Origin: Sphaerulina vaccinii | Taxonomy: Eukaryota; Ascomycota; Dothideomycetes; Mycosphaerellales; Mycosphaerellaceae | Assembly (NCBI GenBank): GCA_022570795.1 | Contig: JAKUDP010000006.1 | Coordinates: 372,001 to 436,000 of the forward strand | Reading direction: 5' to 3' | DNA: 64,000 bases | In this document: one piece after another, positions 1-9,147 of the stretch | Position numbering within the stretch: position 1 is the first letter of the stretch | How the letters are laid out: every line of letters starts with the position of its first letter | Program-made: the position numbers and the translations under genes | Notes under the pieces: generated by a model | Databases searched by the model: none | Told to the model about the DNA's origin: nothing | Seen by the model: only the letters and a program-made list of their open reading frames with translations

Positions 1-626
1 TTGACAATCTGTTCCTCGGACTCGGAGTATGCTGGTATCAAGCTGAGAATCCATGCTGCCTTGGTGACCTTCTGTACTTCGCAGAAAAGTGGCTTAATCT
101 TGTTGTATATGCGGCATACGATCTGGAGCCAGACTGACAAGAAGTCTTTGCTTTTGAAGAACAGGATCATGGCCAGAACCCAGGTACCAGAATAGCCCAT
201 GCCGCTAGCAACTATGCAGGCAATATTGGCAGATAGCACGAGGGATCCGAAGAACAGGCGTTGATGGAGTAGTTCTTTCTTTCTTAAGTTCCGTGCTGGG
301 TTGGTCGGCCCTTCTGGATCGTCAACGCCTTTCTCAATGTCAACACTGAAAGCTGCAACACTTGGTGTGTGGTAGAATGTTGCAGCTTCTTCGGCAGTGG
401 GTGCTATGACACCTTCTAGAGCATGAGCTAGAATCGATTGTCGCCGTTCACTGCCGAACACAGCCTCTGTAGCACTTGATAGCCTGTGTCGTATCTGCAA
501 ACCGAGAGAACGTGCTCGAAAGTGATGACCGGCATCCTGACTAGCGTTTCGAGTGCTAGACGTTCGAGCATTTTCGTTGTAAGATTGCGATCGGAAGGAC
601 CATCGTCGTCGTGAGTGTCGAGCCAT
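1..626 (-). CDS. Chitin synthase, class VI-like, N-terminal part (runs off left edge)
   Basis: The open minus frame starts at an ATG at 624-626 and continues to base 1, giving about 208 residues. A Ser/Arg-rich cytosolic stretch is followed by a hydrophobic segment (about 290-160), a charged linker, and then SLIPAYSESEEQIV. I recognise that block as the opening of the catalytic domain of fungal class VI (ChsD-like) chitin synthases, family GT2, which polymerise UDP-GlcNAc at the plasma membrane. The catalytic DxD and QRRRW motifs would lie outside the window. The ATG choice is uncertain: the frame is open upstream to a TAA near 930, and protein-like sequence continues in another frame (see 793-1461), so an upstream exon is possible. 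Family recognition is by motif memory only. Confidence 0.5.
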   Translation of the reverse strand, partial: MARHSRRRWSFRSQSYNENARTSSTRNASQDAGHHFRARSLGLQIRHRLSSATEAVFGSERRQSILAHALEGVIAPTAEEAATFYHTPSVAAFSVDIEKGVDDPEGPTNPARNLRKKELLHQRLFFGSLVLSANIACIVASGMGYSGTWVLAMILFFKSKDFLSVWLQIVCRIYNKIKPLFCEVQKVTKAAWILSLIPAYSESEEQIV

Positions 627-792
627 GCTTTCGGATTGATCTTTCTGCTCGATTGCCTGCCTTCCATCGTCGCTGCCGAACGCAAAATCATGATGCGCGA
701 CGCCTTGACCATTCAGCTCTGACCTGCGAGGGAACTCGTAAGATGGTAAGGTAAGACCCCATGATCTCCTCTTCGACGCTTGTAAGTAAGTG

Positions 793-1461
793 TCATGTTC
801 TCGAGAGCCATATGCTAAGCGCTCTGAGCGTGGCCGTTCTTTTCGCAAACGTCGCTTCCCCCCGCTGACTAGAAGTACTCTGCTGCGATGGCCTAGATGA
901 CTCCACGAGACTTGAAGCTTGCCTTACATCAGCATTGTGATAGTAAGCTACAGGTATTGATGATAGCCTGCGATGGGTGATCGAGCTGCTAGGCCTTTCG
1001 TTGACTGTAGCAGCTAGCGCTTGATGTTCAGGGTGTTCAACGATCGTGGATGGTGTGAAGTCTGGAGCGTACGCGCTGATTGGTCTCTATCGTGTTGTGC
1101 GTCTTGGAAGTTGGCTCACATAGGAGATACGAGAGAAATTGATAGAAGTGCGTCTCGATTGTGTGTCGCCCACCGCTACTGAGGCCCTGGGGTGTTGTTG
1201 ACGGTCTTGTTCGAGTGATACAGCAGAACTTGAGCCTGGCTGTACAACAAGAGTGTCGAGGTCCGCCAGAGGCCTGCTGAAGTTGATAGGCAAAGAGACA
1301 TGTCTGTCTTCGGGCCTCAGTTTGCCATCGTCGGAGTTCGAGCCTGGATAGGTTGGCAACGACCGTTGCTGATATCTGAGCCAAGGTCTGCTGAAGTTGG
1401 GCGCAATTGCAGAAGACGACTGTCTATGTTGCGATCCTCCCTGACGTTCATCATGGCTCAT
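793..1461 (-). pseudogene. Probable N-terminal coding region of the chitin synthase-like gene, interrupted
   Basis: One minus frame reads from an ATG at 1461. It carries three copies of the pentapeptide-like motif NFSR(P/I), at about 1395, 1280 and 1140, in a Ser/Gln-rich context. It meets TAG at 1087-1089, stays protein-like to a TGA at 793-795 (including SAYAPDF and VAYYHNADV), and is collinear with the chitin synthase frame at 1-626. Either short introns separate the pieces or the 5' half has decayed. A GT-AG pair of only 33 nt (GTGAGC to ATAG) would remove the TAG in frame, but that is shorter than every other intron here. No GT-AG pair I tried joins this frame cleanly to the downstream one. 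Confidence 0.3.
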
Positions 1462-1851
1462 GGCTCATGGCCCACGTAGGCTACCCAGTGGCGATTGAAC
1501 CATGTGTCATCGATGCTCCAGCTCAACGAGTGTTCCGACCAGAAGTAACGAATGTGCTAGTACGTATGACCGGAAGTGGCTCCTTGTCGCACAGTATTTG
1601 CTTGGAAGGCCAGGTATGTCTTGAAGGAATGTAGTACCAAGCGCGGCCGCACCCAAGAATGCATTGGCGACGGCGGATCATCCTCCGCGGCGCATGCCAG
1701 CGCCTATCAGTCGCTTGTTAGCAACATCACTTGCCCCATGCGGCCACGGTCGTCGACGCCGTGCGATATGAGGAAGGAAATTGTGGCATGGACTGCGCAC
1801 CTGGAAAGCGAGAACTCCATACAGTCATATATCGTCATATCAGCTTGTTGG

Positions 1852-2529
1852 TCAATACCATTGCACAGCTGCACGCGTAAGCTTCTTCACAACTAGCCAG
1901 TCGACCTTGTCCTGCTTTGTGCAGATTGCAACAGCATCGAACAACGCGTCGACAAGGTCGGCGCTATACCCGTCCTCACTGAGCTTTCTGATCATTGGCA
2001 ACTGGCTTTGCGAGACCAACGGGTCGTAAAAGGCAAGTCCGTGGCAGCCCAGGTTCTGAAGCTCATCAGCGAATGCCACGCCTGGTGAACAGGAAATAAC
2101 ACTCTGGCCAGGCTTGAAGCCCATACCTATGACCAAGATTCGTGGCTGGTTGCTCAATTGTTGACAGTGTTTGTAGAATTCTTGTGCGAAGAGTCTCGGA
2201 CGTGCCCAGGTATCAGCGGTGGCTCTCCGGAGCACAGGCAAGTCGTTGTTGACCATGAGGTAATGAGGATTGATCGGGATGCAGTGACCACCAACACCGA
2301 GACCGGGCTTGAACGACTGGAAGCCAAAAGGCTTGGTCGCTGCTGCGGCGACAACTTCATCAACGTCGATGTTCTGCTTCGCACATTTGCGATCGGAATG
2401 AGAAGATCGCGTTTCTGGTATGGAATGTGGCCTACCATCGACGATTATCGTCGGATCACGCTTGACGCGCAATTGGTCTTCACTGTGCGTTGCTAGTCCA
2501 AGTGCGGTGTATCGTGTGCCGACGCTCAT
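1852..2529 (-). pseudogene. Truncated nucleotide-sugar (UDP-sugar) dehydrogenase remnant
   Basis: The recognisable part (about 2400-1852) holds the middle and C-terminal domains of the UDP-glucose/GDP-mannose/UDP-ManNAc dehydrogenase family. AAATKPFGF leads into KPGLGVGGHCIPINPHYL, which contains the catalytic Cys, followed by ILVIGMGFKP and YDPLV. Family members are about 430 residues and begin with an NAD-binding Rossmann domain of about 200 residues. That domain is absent, and only 241 bp separate this reading from the next gene's stop at 2771, so it cannot fit upstream. The first ~50 residues of the open frame do not match the family. The C-terminus stops before the usual final strand. 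I infer a 5'-truncated relic; the intact catalytic Cys block suggests recent loss. Confidence 0.65.
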
Positions 2530-2770
2530 CTGCCTTCATATGGAGTGGGCTTTCTGTTTGACTTGCACCTCGGCATGTCATGAAAGGGTCCCTAGTCTTG
2601 CCAATCATCTTACCAATCGACGCATATGTCGAGGGGTACTATTGCATGGCGTCGAAGTTCCAGGTTCCAGAGATGTCTGCACCTAGCGCTTTCCCCGTAT
2701 GCCACCTCCTTCTTTCGACACGAGTTGTTTTCAAGCTGAGCGCCAAACTCATTTTCCATCCTCTTCCCTC

Positions 2771-3839
2771 TCAATCTGTCTTCTTGCCACTGCCAGCATT
2801 CATCGCCTTCATTCTCTCTTCCACAATCAATGTGACCTTCTTCTCATACTCCTCTTTCTGCAACCACACGCTCTTAACAAACCTCTCCTGAGTTTCTCGA
2901 CACTCCGGCTCAGCTTCCAGACTCGGTTTCCTGGCAGGCTGTATCCACTCCGCCGGAAACTCTTGAACAGCTTTGAACCAAGCTCTAGCCATCTTCTCAT
3001 ATCCGATACGAGTAGGGTGTAGACCATCTTCTTCGAGATCTGTGCCTCCGATTGCAGAGTGATCGGCAAGCCACAGCTTATATCCAGCTTTACTTCGTGC
3101 TGCAACAATGTCTTCTAGAGCACTGTTGAATGTGTCTACTCTTGCTTGGAATAAAGTGTTGCCGATTATCTTCGCAACGAGCAAGACAGCTTCAGGACAT
3201 TCGCATAACACGGCATCGATGAGAGATTCTAGGCGTTGGGGACCTTCCTCGAATGGGTCCTGTGGAGGTAAGTCGAAGATGGAATTCATGTCATTGGTTC
3301 CGGCATGGAGAAGGATAAGGTTTGGGTGTTGAAGTAGAATCTTGTCTTCGGCGATAAAGGCTTGGATCTCCTTCATTAGACGTCCGGCGTGCCCTTCGTG
3401 CTCATTGTCGAGGTGATTGCCGCTTGTTAGATTGCCAATGTAATCGACAGTACGCCCTGGTGGCTGTCAACGAACGGGATGATTGAGGTAAGCGTAAGGA
3501 CTACTTACCAGATCCGATCAAGAGGTTTCGCAACGACGGGCGATAGCTATTGAAGCTATCGGTCATGCCGCCTCTCGTCGTACTGTCGCCAAGTGGGAGT
3601 ATCCGTAGCGGTACATTGAGGCCGGAGTTGTGATAGATATGCGAAGGGCTCGAGTTTTGATTCGAAATGAAAGGGATAGTCCTGCTTGGTCCTGCAGAGC
3701 AACAATTAGCAATGCAGATCAAGGGCAAGTGTATTTAATACATGCCATGATATATGAATAGCAGCAAGAAGAAGCCAACCGATAGGCCAGCTCCAATTGG
3801 TATCCAGCGTGCCTGACGCCGAGAAGTAAGCTGTTCCAT
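2771..3839 (-). CDS. SGNH/GDSL-type hydrolase with N-terminal membrane anchor
   Basis: Three exons: 3746-3839, 3509-3691 and 2771-3456 (963 nt, 320 aa). Intron 2 (3457-3508) is a normal GTAAGT...CAG. Intron 1 (3692-3745) needs a GC donor (GCATGT), with TGCTAAT and CTGCAG at its 3' end. Exon 1 encodes a basic start then a hydrophobic helix (about residues 13-31), a signal anchor. Catalytic blocks follow: LPLGDSTT (block I, nucleophile Ser), GNLTSG (block II Gly), HAGTNDM (block III Asn) and DGLHPTRIGYEKMA (block V Asp/His). The tail is charged, possibly coiled coil. The family hydrolyses esters or carbohydrate acetyl groups; the substrate is unknown. If intron 1 is wrong, the protein would start near 3728 without the anchor. 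Confidence 0.8.
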
Positions 3840-4564
3840 GGTCATGTCGTCAAGATGTCTTGTGGAGAAGATTCGCTCGGAGGATAGGCACAGTAGTGAG
3901 ACATTCAAGGACTCAAGCGAGTATCACAGAATCGGGCCCGTTACGGCTAGGCGACCTCGTAAAATTCGGGTTTCTGCTAAGCGGTCGTCGAGTATATTGC
4001 AGCCAACTCGCAAAGTCTCGTACACTTGAACAGAAGTAGAGATGTGGCTTTTCAGATCGTCGCGTTATGCACGAATTGCATCCCTTGCGGCCATACGGCA
4101 TATCCGGAGTGCACTCCTGATTTTGCATTGGCTTGCTTGTGCATATGCAAAACGTGCCCGGAAAGCTTAATCTGCCACGTTTGAGGCATGTTAGTGATGA
4201 ACGTGTAGTTAGTGCCGCGGTCCAGATGCTATCGCGGACCGCAGAACTGTACGGTATACGGTGCACACTGAGCAGCACTCTCATGTGCCATACCGTGTTG
4301 CGATGTCCGACGCTGCTGGTGGTGATCGCGAAGAGCCTCGGTGCTAATCTAAACCGAAGGCGCAATGATAGCAGCTAAGATGTGAGCATAGCTAGAAGAA
4401 GCGCTGAGCCTGCATTATTTTGCTTGCCAGACGTTCCTTCAAGTGTCATGGTTCCGCAGCTTGAGCAGTAGGCGCCCCATGTTGGTTGACCTCACCTGGT
4501 GCGGACTGGGATACTGCCCGGTCTTCCGCATTACTCAAGATCTCGGTGATCAAGAGCAGGCATA
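3840..4564. other. Intergenic region, SGNH gene promoter side
   Basis: This stretch lies 5' of the SGNH hydrolase and 3' of the 4565-5029 gene. A minus open frame at 3913-4365 reads as Arg/Ser-rich with no motif and no plausible start context. I see no RNA gene or repeat. Confidence 0.4.
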
Positions 4565-5029
4565 TCAGTGCCCCATACTCTCCCCACCCACAGAGCTGAA
4601 CCTGTAAACCTTCCAAGTATCCGCATCTCTTCTAAAGTGAAAGACCATCACAAAGGCCCTCGTAACACCCTTAGGTATCCCAGACACCATGGTATTCACC
4701 ACGATGGAGCCATACCCATCTTTATCAGAGATGTCGATGCACGCAGTATCCAGGATATGGATGTCATACTCCTGATGCGTACTTGCGAGGCGCTTCTGAT
4801 GTTCAAGCCAAGTGGTCAAGGTTTGAGTCTTAGCAGGACCTGAAGGTATGATATTCTCGATCCCGTCATGTACTTCGCAGGTCGTGTATTCGAGATCGTC
4901 GTGGAAGTATCGCCATGGCTCTGAGGTTGGATGCAGGACTCGGGCATTGATGGCACGCAAGCCGTTTCGTGCGATGGCTTCGAGATGTGCTTGCAGCGGT
5001 GTCCGCTCACTTTTGCTGGTGTTTGGCAT
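4565..5029 (-). CDS. Small conserved protein, possibly NTF2/SnoaL-like fold (paralogue A)
   Basis: A single exon of 154 residues with no signal peptide or membrane segment. It aligns along its length with the divergent neighbour at 5321-5779. Shared positions include AHLE-IAR near the N-terminus, PW.Y around residue 38, L..WL around 70, DTAC/DATC around 94, SG(I/V)P.GVTR around 117-125, and a W near the end. Size, the N-terminal helix and alternating hydrophobic strands at the C-terminus fit a SnoaL/NTF2-like cone fold, but that is inference; I do not recognise the family. It is transcribed away from its paralogue, with 291 bp between the two ATGs. Confidence 0.7.
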   Translation of the reverse strand: MPNTSKSERTPLQAHLEAIARNGLRAINARVLHPTSEPWRYFHDDLEYTTCEVHDGIENIIPSGPAKTQTLTTWLEHQKRLASTHQEYDIHILDTACIDISDKDGYGSIVVNTMVSGIPKGVTRAFVMVFHFRRDADTWKVYRFSSVGGESMGH

Positions 5030-5256
5030 TAAATCCGTGAGTACACAATCTCACGGGATGAGCATAGGGCACGACATAGCAGGCCTCGACTTGGACTGAT
5101 GAATGTCTCCTCAGGTAGTGGTAGGGAATTGGGTATGAAAGTTGATCAGCTTTCACATGATTGAGAAAGAAGTGGAGACTGACTTCTGTCTTGGCAGTTG
5201 CAATGACTTCATCCTTCCCAAACCATCGTCTCCCTGAGCCTCCTAGGGCAAGCCAT

Positions 5257-5265
5257 TATATATAA
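5257..5265 (+). promoter_or_regulatory. TATA box of paralogue B
   Basis: TATATATAA lies 56 bp upstream of the ATG at 5321, inside the 291-bp divergent promoter shared by the two small paralogues. A start of transcription about 25-35 bp downstream would leave a short 5' leader. Confidence 0.5.
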
Positions 5266-5320
5266 TACTTACCCATCAACCGAGCATGCATCTCCTTCTA
5301 CCAGCGAAATACCTGATGTC

Positions 5321-5779
5321 ATGGAATCCCAATACGAACCCTCGGAAAAAGCCCACCTAGAAGAAATAGCCCGAGCAGCAGTCCAAGCCATGTTCGTAGA
5401 CCACAACTTTAACCCCTCCAAATACCCTTGGACGTATATGCTACCTACTTTCGAAGATGATCCACATGGAGGGACTCATGTTGGCATCGGAGGTGGAGAT
5501 GCGCCAACGCACGGCAATGGAGACAGCTTGAAAAATTGGCTAGCCTCAAACGAGGCACGAATCAAGGCGAATCCAGACTGGACAGCCAAGGTAATAGATG
5601 CCACGTGTACTTCCTACAACAGGAAAGCAGGGTTTGCTGCTGTGCAATTAGAGTCAGTCATATCAGGCGTGCCTGCCGGAGTGACGAGGCCGGCACTCAC
5701 ACAGTTGGAGTTCAAGTTAGTCGATGGGAAGTGGATGGCAGCGAGGTCGACTGTGTATCGAGGATGGATTGAGAGATGA
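5321..5779 (+). CDS. Small conserved protein, possibly NTF2/SnoaL-like fold (paralogue B)
   Basis: A single exon of 152 residues, the divergent partner of 4565-5029. Both share the AHLE.IAR helix, a PW.Y motif, DATC, SG(V)P.GVTR and a C-terminal W. B differs by a Gly/His-rich insert, HGGTHVGIGGGD, at about residues 49-60, where A has a Glu/His stretch. The ATG follows a TATA box by 56 bp. The function is unknown; small ligand-binding or isomerase-like roles are common for this fold if the fold guess is right. The head-to-head layout suggests an inverted duplication followed by divergence, possibly with co-regulation from one intergenic promoter. Confidence 0.72.
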   Translation: MESQYEPSEKAHLEEIARAAVQAMFVDHNFNPSKYPWTYMLPTFEDDPHGGTHVGIGGGDAPTHGNGDSLKNWLASNEARIKANPDWTAKVIDATCTSYNRKAGFAAVQLESVISGVPAGVTRPALTQLEFKLVDGKWMAARSTVYRGWIER

Positions 5780-5920
5780 TGATGACTATGCCACCTCGGA
5801 CCTCGATTCATCGGCATGCTCAGAGCAACGAGAAGAGGCTAGTTGCCTGGAGCAGTAGGCTAGTATGCATTATGTATGTAACAAGTCGCACCACCTATTC
5901 GAGTGTTCTGTTGATCGATC

Positions 5921-7996
5921 TTAGGCAGCACTTTGTATGGCACGAGCAGTGCCGAATCGAATGTTTAAGTATTTGGAGGCCACGGCTGCCGCCTTGTTCC
6001 GATGACCGCGGCGACTGAGAACAGTAGGGGCAATGCCTCGAAGTTCATCTACTCTGTTCACGTACGTGTGACCGCGAGAGAAATTAATGCTGAGGGGTCT
6101 TGTCATCCCGCTGGGTAGTTCTATCGGCCGGAAAAAGTGCAACGCGGCTTGTGGCAAGTCCGGTCGCAATGATGATGTGGGCGCATCTTGCATGATCGCG
6201 TCGTGGTCGGGATCTTGACCGTCTAGCAGTAAGCTCTGAAAACTGTGCAGGAGAGACTCCGCATCGCACTTGTCCTGTAATTTCAACCATGCGGGCACCG
6301 ACCGGGAGCTTTGCAGGCTTATGTTACTGAAACGTGCATCGTGCTGTGACACTTGGAGATCGGAGTTGTCGAGAGAGAAGCGCGCCAACTGCACATGCAC
6401 CAAGCGTTCAACTTGAAGACGAGCGACAGCCAGGCGATGAGCTTCGAGCTGTCGCTGTTCCCACGCCCGTAGTCGGGCCTTCAGCAGAACGTGTGTCAAC
6501 GCTCGCGCAGACCATGCATCCGTTTTGCTTGGCGGATGGTGTCCAGTGCACTCAGAAGTGTGACATGTCCCGAGGTCGTATCCACAGTACCCTTTCTCTG
6601 CAGCCTGCATGTGCCTCTCATAGTCTAAGACGAAGGCGAAGTCAAGATCGCAGTCTGAGCATCGATATGGTCTCTGGACAAGCTCCAAGATATGTTGTTG
6701 CAGATGGCCGGCAAGAAGATCACCATCGGTCTCGAAAGGTCGCCGACAGATATCACAAGGAGCCGTCCGCAATGGTATGTCGGACAGTCGGGAGCTACCT
6801 ATGCTCTGAAATGTCGTATCTGCACTGTCGGTCATATTGATGGGGTGGGTACTGTCTTCCTTATGATCTTGAACATCTGTTGCAACAGACACGGTGGAGT
6901 TCCGCAGTGCTTGCAGAGCCAGCTTCGAGCATTGCGATTCCTTCTTGAGATGTTGCACGATATAGTCTTTTCGAAACCCCTTCTGACAGCCAGGACATAT
7001 AGACTTCTTCTCGGAGTGCTGGTTGTCCTCGTGCCTCTGGCGGAGATCATGTCTGCGAAAGGTTTTCGAGCAGCCCCTGGTGCACGGAAACCGCTGACCT
7101 CTGCTTGTTTCCAGATGTTGGTTCAGTCGAAATCGTCTTGTGTATGACTTGCCACATGAACAAGTGAACCTCCCATCCTGCAAGTCAATGCTGCGATGCG
7201 GCGACCCAAGAACGAGTGCAACATCGCCGTCTTCAGTAGCCACACTCTCTGATGCGGACTCCTCTAATCTGGCCAGTTTCCGAGATTGTCCATCTTCGTC
7301 AACATCAGCGTCTGTGGCCGACCGCTTGGCAGAGCTTCTGATGTCCGTGCTAACCGCGAAGTCAGTGGCGGAGAGCGGCACCAGACTAGGTGATACAGTG
7401 TTGTCCAGAGAAGGCATGACCAGCGCTCCATGGTGGAGCCAGGGCGTATCAATGGCATATGAGCCGTTGTTACCACTGCTCCAGGCAGCCAATTCGCCAC
7501 TGTTGACAGGTTGGTCCCAGATGAAGTCAGTCAGCTCTGTGACTTCAAGATCATCTGTCGATAGCCAGGCCACGGCAGAATCATCAATGGCTGGGATCGG
7601 TGGCAACGCTTTGCTGGCGTATATGGAACTGGTCCCAGCGTTCACCGGCATGCCGGGATTCCGAGAGATATCAGCATCCGTGGCATGTATCTTCACTGCA
7701 GGATCAGTGGCAGGGATCGATATAGAACTGTCCAACCTAGCAGCGTCCAGGAGAGGTATGGACACCTCCTCATTGTGAATCCAGGGCGTAGTGATGGCAT
7801 AGCCGCGGGTGAGAACAATGCTTGAAGGACCGCTTTTGCTGAATTCGTTCCAGTTGAAGTCTGTCAGCTCTGTGGCTTCTAAGCCCTCTAGATCATCTGC
7901 CTGTAGCCAAGACTCATCGGAAGATTCCTGGTTAGGTGGAATCGGTGGCAAAGCTCTGTTGGGGCATGTGGAACTGGTCTCAGCATCCGTCGGCAT
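5921..7996 (-). CDS. C2H2 zinc-finger protein with duplicated N-terminal region
   Basis: A single exon of 691 residues. Residues 1-90 and 116-205 are an internal tandem duplication (shared features ALPPIP, DDLE, TELTDF and TPW(I/L)H, offset about 111-115). A short basic segment follows near 238-244. A first zinc-finger group lies at 278-355 (C.CGKSYTRRFRLNQH, then C..GCSKTFRRHDLRQRH, then CPGCQKGF) and a second at 413-462 (CDICRRPF...H, CSDCDLDF...H). The C-terminal third is Leu/Arg-rich and unassigned. It is probably a nuclear DNA-binding regulator; the acidic, Trp-containing N-terminal repeats would suit activation domains (inference). Finger spacing is irregular, so some fingers may be structural rather than DNA-reading. 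Confidence 0.8.
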   Translation of the reverse strand: MPTDAETSSTCPNRALPPIPPNQESSDESWLQADDLEGLEATELTDFNWNEFSKSGPSSIVLTRGYAITTPWIHNEEVSIPLLDAARLDSSISIPATDPAVKIHATDADISRNPGMPVNAGTSSIYASKALPPIPAIDDSAVAWLSTDDLEVTELTDFIWDQPVNSGELAAWSSGNNGSYAIDTPWLHHGALVMPSLDNTVSPSLVPLSATDFAVSTDIRSSAKRSATDADVDEDGQSRKLARLEESASESVATEDGDVALVLGSPHRSIDLQDGRFTCSCGKSYTRRFRLNQHLETSRGQRFPCTRGCSKTFRRHDLRQRHEDNQHSEKKSICPGCQKGFRKDYIVQHLKKESQCSKLALQALRNSTVSVATDVQDHKEDSTHPINMTDSADTTFQSIGSSRLSDIPLRTAPCDICRRPFETDGDLLAGHLQQHILELVQRPYRCSDCDLDFAFVLDYERHMQAAEKGYCGYDLGTCHTSECTGHHPPSKTDAWSARALTHVLLKARLRAWEQRQLEAHRLAVARLQVERLVHVQLARFSLDNSDLQVSQHDARFSNISLQSSRSVPAWLKLQDKCDAESLLHSFQSLLLDGQDPDHDAIMQDAPTSSLRPDLPQAALHFFRPIELPSGMTRPLSINFSRGHTYVNRVDELRGIAPTVLSRRGHRNKAAAVASKYLNIRFGTARAIQSAA

Positions 7997-9147
7997 GCCG
8001 GGCCACTCAAGCCAGTCGATCGAGTAGATAGAGGACCTTTCGTGTACTCATAGGTGAGTGTTGTGGAGGCTCAGTGAAGGGCGCTTGAATAAACGTCCTG
8101 ACTGTTGTGGTTGGCTGAAGCTGTAGAGAGTAGTGGAAAGCTGGCGGCAAGCTGGCGAGGAAGATATGTAGTAGTTTGTTGCTCGAGAGGCTCTGAGCAG
8201 TCTCACCTCCAGGTTCGCTATATTGATCTGCAGGAACAGGAACATATCGCCAGGAACGGCTCTCTGATTCGCCTGGCGCTTCACCACCAGACGAACTTGG
8301 CGTAAAAATTGTCGTTGCTGACGTATCAAAAGTTAGTCTGCTTGCATGGGGGTGAGCGCGACGCGAGCAGCATCAAATCTGAAACGCGTCACATCTGTAC
8401 ACTTCTTGTGCACCACCAGGTGGTTGAGCCGCCATTGTGCCCGACAACCACGCTCTCATACCTGTACCGACTCGCCGCTGCCATTGCAACCTAGGACTCC
8501 GCCACGCTTTCTGATCTTGTGCTTGTTGCATATGCTGGCATCGAGGTACCTTTGTGACGTGTCAAGATGCGAACCGCAGGCAACCAGGCTTTGGCGGTGA
8601 CGGCGAGGAGGAGGAAGAGAAAAGGAGGCCTCCCTGACGATAACGGGTGGCGTCGGCCGCCAAGGCGAAATAGCTATTTTCGGTCATAGTGGGTCTCTCT
8701 CTGCCTTCAACACTTCCATGAAAAATGTTAAAGAGGAGTCGTTGGTATGCCAATGCTTGTCCTGAGTTGAGTACCATCAGTATGGCCGACTGTTTTGCCT
8801 CATTGTTGAACCTTTGCTTTAATTTGCGAGTCAGCATTGACAGAAAGCAAGAGAGACAGGCAAGCATGTGCAGTAAGTGTTTGCTCTATCATTCAGGGTA
8901 TCAACATTATCTATCATTGGTTCAGTAGCAAGTGCATAGGTTGATCAACAGACCATAGGTCAACTTCAAACCACAGGTCCATCAGTGGCAGCTCAGGTCT
9001 TGCACACTCATGGAAACTTTTGTTTCCTGCTCACACGTCTTGGTAGGTACCGGGCATCGCTCAGAATGCACTCTTCAGCTCCTGTTTGAATCCAGTGACA
9101 ACTCTCCCAATCTTCTCGGACAAGTAGCCGCTCTTTGGAGGAGCAAG
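7997..9147. other. Intergenic region between C2H2 gene and debranching enzyme gene
   Basis: It lies upstream of the minus-strand C2H2 gene and downstream of the minus-strand debranching enzyme gene. The frames present (for example minus 8048-8329 and 8562-8867) are short, Ser/Arg-rich and motif-free. I see no repeat or RNA gene. Confidence 0.4.

Noticed and set aside
1037..1384. 115-codon minus frame overlapping the NFSRP region
   Set aside because: It is a shadow of the better NFSRP frame, with Arg/Thr/Cys-biased composition.
3913..4365. 150-codon minus frame
   Set aside because: No motif, Arg/Ser/Cys-rich, and no promoter or splice context.
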